Assembly: GCA_034431315.1 (NCBI GenBank)
Contig: DAOUDK010000125.1
Span: 1 to 12,390 of the forward strand
Direction of reading: 5' to 3'
Source: JAUWOY01 sp034431315
Lineage (GTDB): Bacteria > Chloroflexota > Anaerolineae > VGOG01
Length of the DNA stretch: 12,390 bases
Part shown: positions 6,985-12,390 of the stretch, piece by piece
Position numbering within the stretch: position 1 is the stretch's first letter
Layout of the letters: each line of letters begins with the position of its first letter
Translations under genes and position numbers: made by a program
Notes under the pieces: model-generated
What the model was told of the DNA's origin: nothing
Seen by the model: only the letters and a program-made list of their open reading frames with translations
The model's database searches: none

Positions 6985-7161
6985 TCACTTGTGCCCATGC
7001 GGCTGGTTTGAACGGCGATGCCGAGAATAGCTTTCTGGCTTGAAATCGCCATAGTCGAAATCGGGTGCCCGCCGCCGTTCGATTTGCGTGCCCAGTACTT
7101 TTTCAATATCGCGCACCATCTGGCCATCCGCTTCGGCGACAAACGTGTAAGCCTCGCCAGT
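6985..7161 (-). pseudogene. C-terminal remnant of an RhlE-type DEAD-box RNA helicase gene
   Basis: Read on the minus strand from 7161 to the TGA at 6987-6985, the frame gives TGEAYTFVAEADGQMVRDIE, then KVLGTQIERRRAPDFDY and a basic tail ending HRRSNQPHGHK. This is the end of the second RecA-like domain and the start of the C-terminal extension of RhlE-like helicases, in which a GxAxTFV strand is followed by an IE..(L/I)G..IERR..PDFDY segment. The catalytic motifs (Q, I, DEAD, SAT, and HRIGRxGR just before this point) are all absent. Immediately upstream in frame is a TAG (7164-7162), so the fragment is cut exactly at the N-terminal side of the strand. A possible promoter string TATGGTACAAT (minus strand, 7182-7172) points into the fragment, but there is no start codon with a ribosome binding site. 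Non-functional relic. Confidence 0.75.
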
Positions 7162-7242
7162 CTACGCAATGATTGTACCATACTTTGGGCAAAAAGTACA
7201 GAGAGCGATCACTGAACTGAATTCAAACCAGGGGAAGATGCG

Positions 7243-7461
7243 ATGGCCGCTGAAAGTTTGGGCTGGCTGCTGGCCATCGTCATCGCCCACCGCCTGTCCA
7301 CCGTCAAGAACGCCGACCGCATCATCGTCATGGATCACGGCCAGATCATCGAAGAGGGCACGCACGACCAGTTGATGGCCCAGGGCGGCCACTACGCCGA
7401 GCTGTACAACACCTATTTCCGGCATCAGTCGTTGGAGTACATCGAGAGCTTTGTCGGTTGA
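7243..7461 (+). pseudogene. C-terminal remnant of an ABC exporter ATP-binding gene
   Basis: The 72-residue open frame contains, from about residue 11, LAIVIAHRLSTVKNADRIIV, then MDHGQIIEEGTHDQLMAQGG and HYAELYNTYFRHQSLEYIE. This is the end of the nucleotide-binding domain of an MsbA/multidrug-type ABC exporter: the switch (H-loop) His16, the D(R)I-V-x-D-x-G-x-I-x-E-x-G strand pair, and the terminal helix. Walker A, the Q-loop, the ABC signature, Walker B and the whole membrane domain are missing. The first ten residues (MAAESLGWLL) do not fit the family. An AGGGGAAG sequence does precede the ATG at 7249 (and the frame can open at 7243), so translation is possible, but the product could not bind ATP. 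It is best read as the surviving 3' end of a deleted gene. Confidence 0.8.
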
Positions 7462-7502
7462 CCTATGACTTAGTGCATGAGCCTGAAGAACGAGTAGCAG
7501 AG

Positions 7503-7531
7503 TTGCACGAACCGACGCTCTGTGGTAGAAT
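7503..7531 (+). promoter_or_regulatory. Promoter of the antitoxin-toxin unit
   Basis: TTGCAC (7503-7508), a 17-base spacer, and TAGAAT (7526-7531): a good sigma70-type promoter. The -10 region is embedded in TGTGGTAGAAT (7521-7531), the recurrent 11-mer. Transcription would start near 7538, inside the candidate operator. Confidence 0.7.
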
Positions 7532-7564
7532 GTAGTACCAATTAAAGTCGCAACTGATACTACA
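7531..7564 (+). promoter_or_regulatory. Candidate operator for Phd-type autoregulation
   Basis: TGTAGTA (7531-7537) and TACTACA (7558-7564) are perfect inverted 7-mers separated by 20 bases. They flank the predicted transcription start, and the second arm touches the ribosome binding site AGGAGGA (7564-7570). Phd/YefM antitoxins usually repress their own promoter through such palindromes; the assignment rests on position only. Confidence 0.45.
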
Positions 7565-7575
7565 GGAGGAAATCC

Positions 7576-7854
7576 ATGTCTTTGATCGGCGTGCGTGAAT
7601 TGCGAGAGCAAACCAGTGAAGTGATCCGGCGAGTGCGCCAAGATCGCGCTGAGTATGTGGTTACCTACCAGGGCCGGCCAGTGGCCATCATCTTGCCTCT
7701 GGATGCCGGGCGGGCGGAGAAAGAGATGGTTCAAGCCAGCAAAAAAGCCATGCTTGGCAGTTGGGAGCGTTACGAACGTCTGGCCGAGGAACTCCGCCGC
7801 GCCTGGCCGACCGATCTTTCGACCCAGGACGTGATAGACTCGATTCGACGCTGA
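7576..7854 (+). CDS. Type II toxin-antitoxin antitoxin, Phd/YefM family
   Basis: A complete 92-residue protein starting at the ATG at 7576, with AGGAGGA six bases upstream. Residues 1-45 (MSLIGVRELREQTSEVIRRV, then EYVVTYQGRPVAIILPLD) form the Phd/YefM DNA-binding fold: an N-terminal strand, a helix with the xxELRxxxSExIxRV pattern, and the hairpin with G(R/K)PVA. Residues 50-92 are a charged helical tail that would wrap around and neutralise a PIN-domain toxin. The gene directly behind, 10 bases after the stop codon, is a PIN toxin gene, as expected for a Phd-PIN (VapBC-like) operon. With the toxin truncated, this is effectively an orphan antitoxin. Promoter and candidate operator lie directly upstream. 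Confidence 0.88.
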   Translation: MSLIGVRELREQTSEVIRRVRQDRAEYVVTYQGRPVAIILPLDAGRAEKEMVQASKKAMLGSWERYERLAEELRRAWPTDLSTQDVIDSIRR

Positions 7855-7864
7855 GGGGGAGACA

Positions 7865-8119
7865 ATGTACACTAGTGATGCCAGCGTCCACGTTAGCGCT
7901 GTGAACCCCGCCGAGGCCGATTCTGCTACCAGCCAGGCGTTCCTGGCCCTGGTGCGGCAGCAGTGGCTACCCCTGTTCTGTCCCACCCTGTTATTGGTCG
8001 AGGTAGCCGCCGCCGTGGCGCGGGCCTTTGACGACGCCGACCGCGCCGTGGCATTGGCGGCGGCCTTGCGTGGCTTGCCTAACCAGACCCCGGCACCGAC
8101 GACGCGCCGGACCTGTTAG
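7865..8119 (+). pseudogene. Truncated PIN-domain (VapC-like) toxin gene
   Basis: The start is ATG at 7865 after GAGGGGGA, 10 bases behind the antitoxin stop. Residues 1-75 are a good PIN-domain N-terminal half: MYTSDASVHVSA with the first catalytic Asp at residue 5, then FCPTLLLVEVAAAVARAF with the conserved Glu46, then a helix. PIN RNases are usually about 130-150 residues and need further acidic residues around positions 95-115. Here the resemblance ends after GLPNQT (about 8088), and the frame closes nine codons later with an unrelated tail (PAPTTRRTC). The next recognisable sequence, in another frame, is the C-terminal part of a subtilase. The toxin has therefore lost its active-site second half, probably through a deletion that joined it to the neighbouring protease gene, and it should be inactive. 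Confidence 0.8.
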
Positions 8120-8127
8120 CTCTGATT

Positions 8128-8565
8128 TTGGGCGGCGGAGACGGAGACCCAGACGACCCGGTTGCTCAGGCGGTAGATAACGTGGTCGCCAGCGGGATCC
8201 CGTGCATCATCGCAGCAGGCAACGCCGGCCCCGGCTACGGCACTATGCAAACTCCAGGCGGTTCGCGCCTGGCGGTCACCGTTGGCGGCTCCACCAAGCA
8301 AGATGGACTCTACTGGTACAGCAGCCGTGGCCCTAACGCATCTGATATGATCAAGCCCGACATCCTGGCGCCGGGCGCTGACGTCTGTTCCACCATACCC
8401 GGCGGTGGATACGATTGCTGGTCGGGTACCAGTATGGCAACGCCCCACGTTGCGGGGGTGACGGCCCTGTTGCGCCAACTGCACCCTGACTGGACTCCTG
8501 CAATGCTCAAGTCGGCGGTGATGGGCACCGCAAACCGTGGAAACAGCTTGATTTATCCCGCATGA
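8128..8565 (+). pseudogene. C-terminal fragment of a subtilisin-like serine protease (S8)
   Basis: The open frame of about 145 residues from 8128 to the TGA at 8563-8565 contains GGGDGDPDDPVAQAVDNVV, then SGIPCIIAAGNAGPG with the oxyanion Asn (codon 8221-8223), and finally SGTSMATPHVAGVTALLRQL with the catalytic Ser (codon 8431-8433) and HPDWTPAMLKSAVM. This is the second half of a subtilase domain. The segments carrying the catalytic Asp and His are missing, and no signal peptide or suitable start exists; the frame is open back only to about 8083 and merges with the truncated toxin gene. The C-terminal tail (GTANRGNSLIYPA) is short and off-pattern. It cannot be an active protease. The promoter of the next gene lies within its 3' end. 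Confidence 0.85.
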
Positions 8566-8576
8566 TGTGGTAGAAT
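8548..8576 (+). promoter_or_regulatory. Promoter of the 1200-residue protein gene
   Basis: TTGATT (8548-8553), 17 bases, TAGAAT (8571-8576). The -10 hexamer is again within TGTGGTAGAAT (8566-8576), identical to the antitoxin promoter. The start would be near 8583, giving a leader of about 110 nt before the ATG at 8696. Confidence 0.65.
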
Positions 8577-8589
8577 AAGGATAGTTAAC

Positions 8590-8670
8590 ATGACCTTTGA
8601 CCGCCATCGAACAAATCGCATAGGTGAAACCATTCCCGGTGATCTAGCTGTTCTGGTTGCCAAGAGATGA
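8590..8670 (+). CDS. Possible 26-residue leader ORF
   Basis: ATG at 8590 to TGA at 8668-8670 within the leader of the large gene encodes a 26-residue peptide that begins MTFDRHRTNR and ends VLVAKR. AAGGA precedes it by eight bases, but that site lies at or before the predicted transcription start, so it might only be read as a leaderless ORF. No resemblance to known attenuator peptides. It may be chance. Confidence 0.2.
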   Translation: MTFDRHRTNRIGETIPGDLAVLVAKR

Positions 8671-8684
8671 TCACTCATATACCT

Positions 8685-8690
8685 AGGAGG
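8685..8690 (+). promoter_or_regulatory. Ribosome binding site of the 1200-residue protein
   Basis: AGGAGG lies five bases before the ATG at 8696. It is a consensus site and fixes the start. Confidence 0.8.
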
Positions 8691-8695
8691 TTCCA

Positions 8696-11600
8696 ATGGA
8701 TCAAGAGAATGCATCTGAGATGTCCAAAAAACAGCAGCAGCACGGTGGTATGGAATGGAGAAAGAGGTGGAGTCGCTACGACAACGAAGGAAACTTGATG
8801 CAGCGTTTCGAATCAGAATTCTCATTTGATGTCACTGATGTGAATGAGTGGCTTGCAGAAGGCATTGGAATCAAAGCCCATGAACTCGCGGAATTGAATG
8901 ATCACGAACTTCTTGCGCGCCATACAGCTGCTGTTGAAACTGTTGCCGGCGTGGTAACCACCCTGCTTCGAGAGTATATTGAGAGCTTTGCAAAGCTCGA
9001 GTCTGCGCTTGATGACGTGAACTCCAACGTTCGTGATGTTGCAGTTGCTGTAAAGGATGTTGCAGTTGCTGTAAAGGATGTTGAAGCTACTGTAAAGGAT
9101 GTTGAAGCTGCTCTAAAGCAGGTCGGTTTCCGTACTCCAAGCCTGTTTGAAATCGAAGGCGTTGACCCAACCTACGCCCAGAAGCTAAAGGATGCGGGCA
9201 TCTCAACAAAGGAAGCTCTACTGCACAAAGGCGCATCCCCGCAAGGCCGCAAAGAAATCGCTGAGAAGGCGGGCATTAGTGAAACGTTGATCATGCGCTT
9301 GGTAAGCTATGTCGATCTCTTGCGCATACGCGGTCTTGGTGGACAGTATGCCGAGTTACTGGAAGCCGCAGGGATCGACGCTGTGCCCGAACTGACACAA
9401 CGAAGTGCCGAGGATCTCTACCGGAAGCTGATGATGGCCAATGAGGACATCCGTCATATCCTGGGGACGCTGGTCGTGGCCCGTGGAGGGATGACGGCCG
9501 ATGAGCTAGCTGACGCCCTGGGGATACCCAAGAAGCGGATGCTGAACGCGCTGGAGCCCGTGCGCCGCTTTCTGCTGGGCGACGAGCGGGTGGAGTTGAT
9601 GCACCCGGAGTTCCAGTGCTTGGTGGGGAAAGAGTGGTTCGCCGAGCGGGAGCTAGAAGGCTACCGGGAGTGCCTCCTGGCTTACTGTGTCCGCTGGCGG
9701 GAGCACGAGTCTGATTACGCCCTGGACCACTACGCGGCGCATCTCTTCGAAGCCAGCCGATACGGGCAGCTATATGGCTTGCTAGACAAGGAGTGGATGG
9801 AGCTAAAGCGGCGGCGCGGCGGCGCGCACTGGAGCTTCGCTGAAGATCTCGAACTAGCCATTCGGGCGGCAGAGAAAAACGGAGTAAATGGACTGCCCGA
9901 TTTAGTATCCTACAGCCTGTTATATGCGACTCTGTGCTCCTTGGCTACCAACATAAAGCCTGATGTACTAAGGCTCTTGGTTAAATGGGGTGGAGTAGAA
10001 CGGGCGCGGGGTCATGCCGAAATGATGATGATTGTGGAACCTGAACAAAGGGCCGAAGCATTCCAAGCAATAGCTGGGGGTGGTCTTCCCCCATCTCTCC
10101 AGGGAAAGCTGGGAGGAGCTTTCCTGAGAAGGGCTCTTGAGGAAGCGCAGCGGATCCCGGGCGTGGAGAAGAAGGCCAAGTTTCTATATAGGCTTGCTCC
10201 GGAGTTGGCAAGAGCAGGAGAAGCTGAAGCAGCATTAGTTGCAGCGGAGCAGATTGATCAGGAACGGCCAGACAGATTTGGCTGGTTTAGGCAAGAAGCT
10301 CTGGCAAAGATACCCGTTGAATTGGCGCGAGCAGGGAACGCCCAAGAAGCCATGGCTGCTCTTGAACGAGTTGACGAGTATAGCAAGTCTGGGCTCTTGC
10401 CTGACATCGCAATCGCCTTAGCTGAGGCGGGAAGGGTGACAGAGGCGATGGACGTCGCTATGACTGTCAAAGGCGATGATGATGAGTTGATAAGACGACT
10501 TGCCATGACTTGCCACGTTAATGAAGAGTGGCTGCAACCAGAGGTTGAGAAGGTGAGTACGATCGCAGACAGCACAGAACGGGCCAAGGCTTTGGCATCA
10601 ATCGCTGGAGCAATCGAAGATGTAAAGCGTAGTGCTGAGACAAAGTACTATGAGAAATACGACAATCTCTGGGCACTCGAAGAAAAAGCAGCCAACCTAA
10701 CCTGGCTTGGCAGGTATGATGAAGCCCTAGAGACCCTAAGCGAAGTTGATCGTGGCAGTGGTAAGTATGAAAAGACCTACGAGGAGTTGATAGAGGGTTT
10801 ACTGGTTTCCGGCAGATACGATGATGCCAAAACAATGTCTGACAGGTTTCGCTTCATGAATTCGCTTCGTGAGAAGATTGAACAATGGGATAGTCTTTGG
10901 GCCGGGCTTAGAGATTTGGTTGTTGGGGGTAACCCAGATGAGGCTTTAGTTGCTATCAGAGAACTACACCCCCCGTGGATAATGGCAGATGCCTGGGTGA
11001 TGTTAGGTCCTCAATTGGCAAGGATGGGTAAGATCGAAGAAGTCATCTCCATATCCGAGGAAAAGGAAATCGAAGTTGACTGCGAGATGAAGGGGCCAGC
11101 TTTGGTTGTACATCTTGCCAGGGCTGGAATGTTCACCGAAGCTGAAATGGTGGCTGATAGAGTCTTACGCTACTCTCCTCCATTCCTGTTTCAAGCTATT
11201 GTGGGGATTGCAGGTGCTCTTGCAGGAACTGGGAAATTCAGGGATATCGTGCCAGTTGCAGAGAGGCTGATCAGAGAGGCTCCTGGGCGATGCGAAGTCT
11301 TAGCTCAGGTGGCTGCAAGGCTGGCTGTGGTGGATAAGCGGCAAGCTCTGGAAATCCTAGAAGAAGCTCTGATCAGTGCGGAAAGTATCGAGCGGGCGTT
11401 TTTTGACATAGAGGGGATTTTGACGGCCAGCGCCATCGAGCTAGCCAAGCTTGGAAAACCGGAAATGGCCACATCAATTGCCGAGAGGTTCGTGAGAAAG
11501 AATCCAGGAGTTTGGGCTGATATTGTGGCTGAATCTGTGTGCCATTCAAGTGAGGCCAACGAAGTCCAAGGGCAAGTGGCCTTTGAGAAACTCTTGGCCT

Positions 11601-12298
11601 TTGCGAGGCAGATCGAAGATGATCCTGATGCCCTCGAATGGTACGCTCAAAGGCAGGAGATACTAGAACGCCTCGCGATTAGCCTAGCGAGACGCGGCCA
11701 GTTCGAGAAGGCAATGACGGTAGCCGCCGAACTCAGGGATGATTATCGGGATAAGCCTTTGGCGCTTGCCCAACTTGCGGGCATGCTCGCATCGGTTGAC
11801 TTAGGGCGGGCCAGGACATTGGCCAATGAGGCTCTGGGCGCGGCGCGGAAGCTCCATGAAGGCGAGGAAGCCAAGGTACTGATAGCGGTTGAACTTGCGC
11901 AAGCGGGATGGCTTGAAGAAGCAATTAGGATTGCGGAGAGCCTTGAGCAAGAAGATATCCCTGACGAGATTCTGGTCCATGAAGCAATTGCATTAGCAAA
12001 GACAGGAAAGATCGAGGAAGCGCAAACATTGGCTAAAGAGCTTCCGGATACATCAATCACCATGAGAACGATTGTGCAAGGGCTCTTGGAAAAGGGTGAG
12101 TCCAATGTGGCGCGGGAAATGATCGAAGATCTCCAAGAGATTAACGATGAAGCCAGATCTGACATATTGGCAAGCATCGCTCTGAGTTTTGCAAGGAAAG
12201 ACCAATTACAGGAAACCCTGAAGACGCTTGCGAAGATACCCAGCAAATGGGAGTACAAACCGATAACACAGCTATCTAGAGTGTATCGGATAATGTGA
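8696..12298 (+). CDS. Large multidomain protein: coiled coil, DUF4332-like HhH, NACHT/STAND-associated winged helix, TPR-like repeats, no NTPase
   Basis: 1200 residues, cytoplasmic, no signal peptide. Residues 1-110 are unrecognised (an aromatic, charged start, then helices). Residues 114-141 are four heptads (DVAVAVK twice, DVEATVK, DVEAALK), a short coiled coil that could drive oligomerisation. Residues about 150-248 resemble DUF4332: two helix-hairpin-helix motifs (IEGVDPTYAQKLKDAGI and IRGLGGQYAELLEAAGI), a fold often binding nucleic acid. Residues 252-305 look like the winged helix after a NACHT/STAND NTPase (ILGTLVVARGGMTADELADA), and 341-369 (YALDHYAAHL then YGQLYGLLD) the helical linker seen in those proteins. 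Residues about 495-1185 contain some 18 degenerate TPR-like units of 30-40 residues with the core ALAxxGxxxEAxxxAxxI. I find no Walker A or B motif. By analogy the repeats would be a ligand-sensing or scaffold superstructure; no effector domain is recognised. Function unknown; an antiviral or conflict role is speculation. The gene has its own promoter and AGGAGG. Confidence 0.9.
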   Translation: MDQENASEMSKKQQQHGGMEWRKRWSRYDNEGNLMQRFESEFSFDVTDVNEWLAEGIGIKAHELAELNDHELLARHTAAVETVAGVVTTLLREYIESFAKLESALDDVNSNVRDVAVAVKDVAVAVKDVEATVKDVEAALKQVGFRTPSLFEIEGVDPTYAQKLKDAGISTKEALLHKGASPQGRKEIAEKAGISETLIMRLVSYVDLLRIRGLGGQYAELLEAAGIDAVPELTQRSAEDLYRKLMMANEDIRHILGTLVVARGGMTADELADALGIPKKRMLNALEPVRRFLLGDERVELMHPEFQCLVGKEWFAERELEGYRECLLAYCVRWREHESDYALDHYAAHLFEASRYGQLYGLLDKEWMELKRRRGGAHWSFAEDLELAIRAAEKNGVNGLPDLVSYSLLYATLCSLATNIKPDVLRLLVKWGGVERARGHAEMMMIVEPEQRAEAFQAIAGGGLPPSLQGKLGGAFLRRALEEAQRIPGVEKKAKFLYRLAPELARAGEAEAALVAAEQIDQERPDRFGWFRQEALAKIPVELARAGNAQEAMAALERVDEYSKSGLLPDIAIALAEAGRVTEAMDVAMTVKGDDDELIRRLAMTCHVNEEWLQPEVEKVSTIADSTERAKALASIAGAIEDVKRSAETKYYEKYDNLWALEEKAANLTWLGRYDEALETLSEVDRGSGKYEKTYEELIEGLLVSGRYDDAKTMSDRFRFMNSLREKIEQWDSLWAGLRDLVVGGNPDEALVAIRELHPPWIMADAWVMLGPQLARMGKIEEVISISEEKEIEVDCEMKGPALVVHLARAGMFTEAEMVADRVLRYSPPFLFQAIVGIAGALAGTGKFRDIVPVAERLIREAPGRCEVLAQVAARLAVVDKRQALEILEEALISAESIERAFFDIEGILTASAIELAKLGKPEMATSIAERFVRKNPGVWADIVAESVCHSSEANEVQGQVAFEKLLAFARQIEDDPDALEWYAQRQEILERLAISLARRGQFEKAMTVAAELRDDYRDKPLALAQLAGMLASVDLGRARTLANEALGAARKLHEGEEAKVLIAVELAQAGWLEEAIRIAESLEQEDIPDEILVHEAIALAKTGKIEEAQTLAKELPDTSITMRTIVQGLLEKGESNVAREMIEDLQEINDEARSDILASIALSFARKDQLQETLKTLAKIPSKWEYKPITQLSRVYRIM
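9035..9118 (+). repeat. Four tandem 21-bp repeats encoding coiled-coil heptads
   Basis: Units at 9035-9055, 9056-9076, 9077-9097 and 9098-9118. The first two are identical in DNA; the third and fourth differ by a few bases each. All four begin GATGTTG and end TAAAG, and each encodes one seven-residue heptad (DVxxxxK). The period is a multiple of three, so copy number can change without a frameshift. Confidence 0.9.
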
Positions 12299-12390
12299 TC
12301 TTATGGCAAGTTAACAATTGAATAGCACTTTGTTCTTTCCTCTCACGCTCGATTTCTTGCGCTCAACGTCAATTTGTGGCATCATTGGGA
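12299..12390. other. Right-edge intergenic sequence, nothing recognised
   Basis: Ninety-two bases after the stop codon of the large gene. I see no terminator hairpin with a T-tract, no RNA gene and no convincing start of another gene. Confidence 0.6.

Noticed and set aside
7162..7986. A 274-codon minus-strand open frame
   Set aside because: It runs antisense through the ABC remnant, antitoxin and toxin fragment, all of which have clear homology on the plus strand; no domain seen in it.
4695..8576. The exact TGTGGTAGAAT copies as ends of an insertion sequence
   Set aside because: There is no transposase between them, the orientations and spacing do not suit terminal repeats, and two copies have -35 hexamers 17 bases upstream, which fits promoters.
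8116..8607. A 163-codon minus-strand frame opposite the subtilase fragment
   Set aside because: The plus strand carries AAGNAG and GTSMATPHVAG motifs; the minus frame has no recognisable features.
9035..9118. CRISPR array
   Set aside because: The 21-bp units are directly contiguous with no spacers and encode coiled-coil heptads.
11200..11260. Apparent P-loop in AGALAGTGKF of the large protein
   Set aside because: The spacing does not give GxxxxGK[ST], Phe follows the Lys, and the segment fits the ALAxxGKF turn of a TPR-like repeat.

Overview
The window looks like chromosomal DNA from a moderately G+C-rich, non-enterobacterial bacterium. The gene families, the Phd/PIN toxin-antitoxin pair, the large WH-plus-helical-repeat protein and the recurrent promoter string TGTGGTA[GT]A[AC]T suggest Chloroflexota, possibly Anaerolineae. 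That assignment is inference; no rRNA or lineage-specific marker is present.

Layout. Positions 1-103 may hold the tail of a plus-strand gene that converges on an uncharacterised minus-strand gene (98-769) resembling a metallopeptidase whose HExxH motif has decayed. A divergent intergenic region with an imperfect inverted repeat and a promoter leads into a PLP enzyme of the D-cysteine desulfhydrase/ACC deaminase family (957-1982). Its last codons run into a heptanucleotide repeat that folds into a hairpin. A membrane-anchored penicillin-acylase-family (S45) hydrolase follows (2044-4476). Positions 4477-4957 contain a large REP-like palindrome, an orphan minus-strand promoter-like site, the C-terminal remnant of an ornithine cyclodeaminase-type gene, and a perfect-stem bidirectional terminator. 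The terminator serves typA (minus strand, 4958-6814), the ribosome-associated GTPase and the only clear housekeeping gene here.

Positions 6815-8565 are a debris field: a second partial copy of the REP-like motif, a C-terminal remnant of an RhlE-type DEAD-box helicase, a C-terminal remnant of an ABC exporter ATPase, an intact Phd/YefM-type antitoxin with its own promoter and candidate operator, a truncated PIN-domain toxin, and the C-terminal part of a subtilase directly abutting the toxin.

The right third is one 1200-residue gene (8696-12298) with its own promoter and strong ribosome binding site. From N to C terminus it has an unrecognised region, a coiled coil encoded by four 21-bp repeats, a DUF4332-like helix-hairpin-helix domain, a winged-helix/helical module of the kind that normally follows the NTPase in NACHT/STAND proteins, and some 18 TPR-like helical repeats. 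I see no P-loop NTPase. It looks like a STAND-type sensor whose nucleotide switch has been replaced by a helix-hairpin-helix domain. This is the best candidate for something undescribed in the window; its function is unknown.

Functional links are weak. The two metabolic enzymes could be co-transcribed, Phd and the PIN fragment were a toxin-antitoxin operon, and the rest appear to be independent units.
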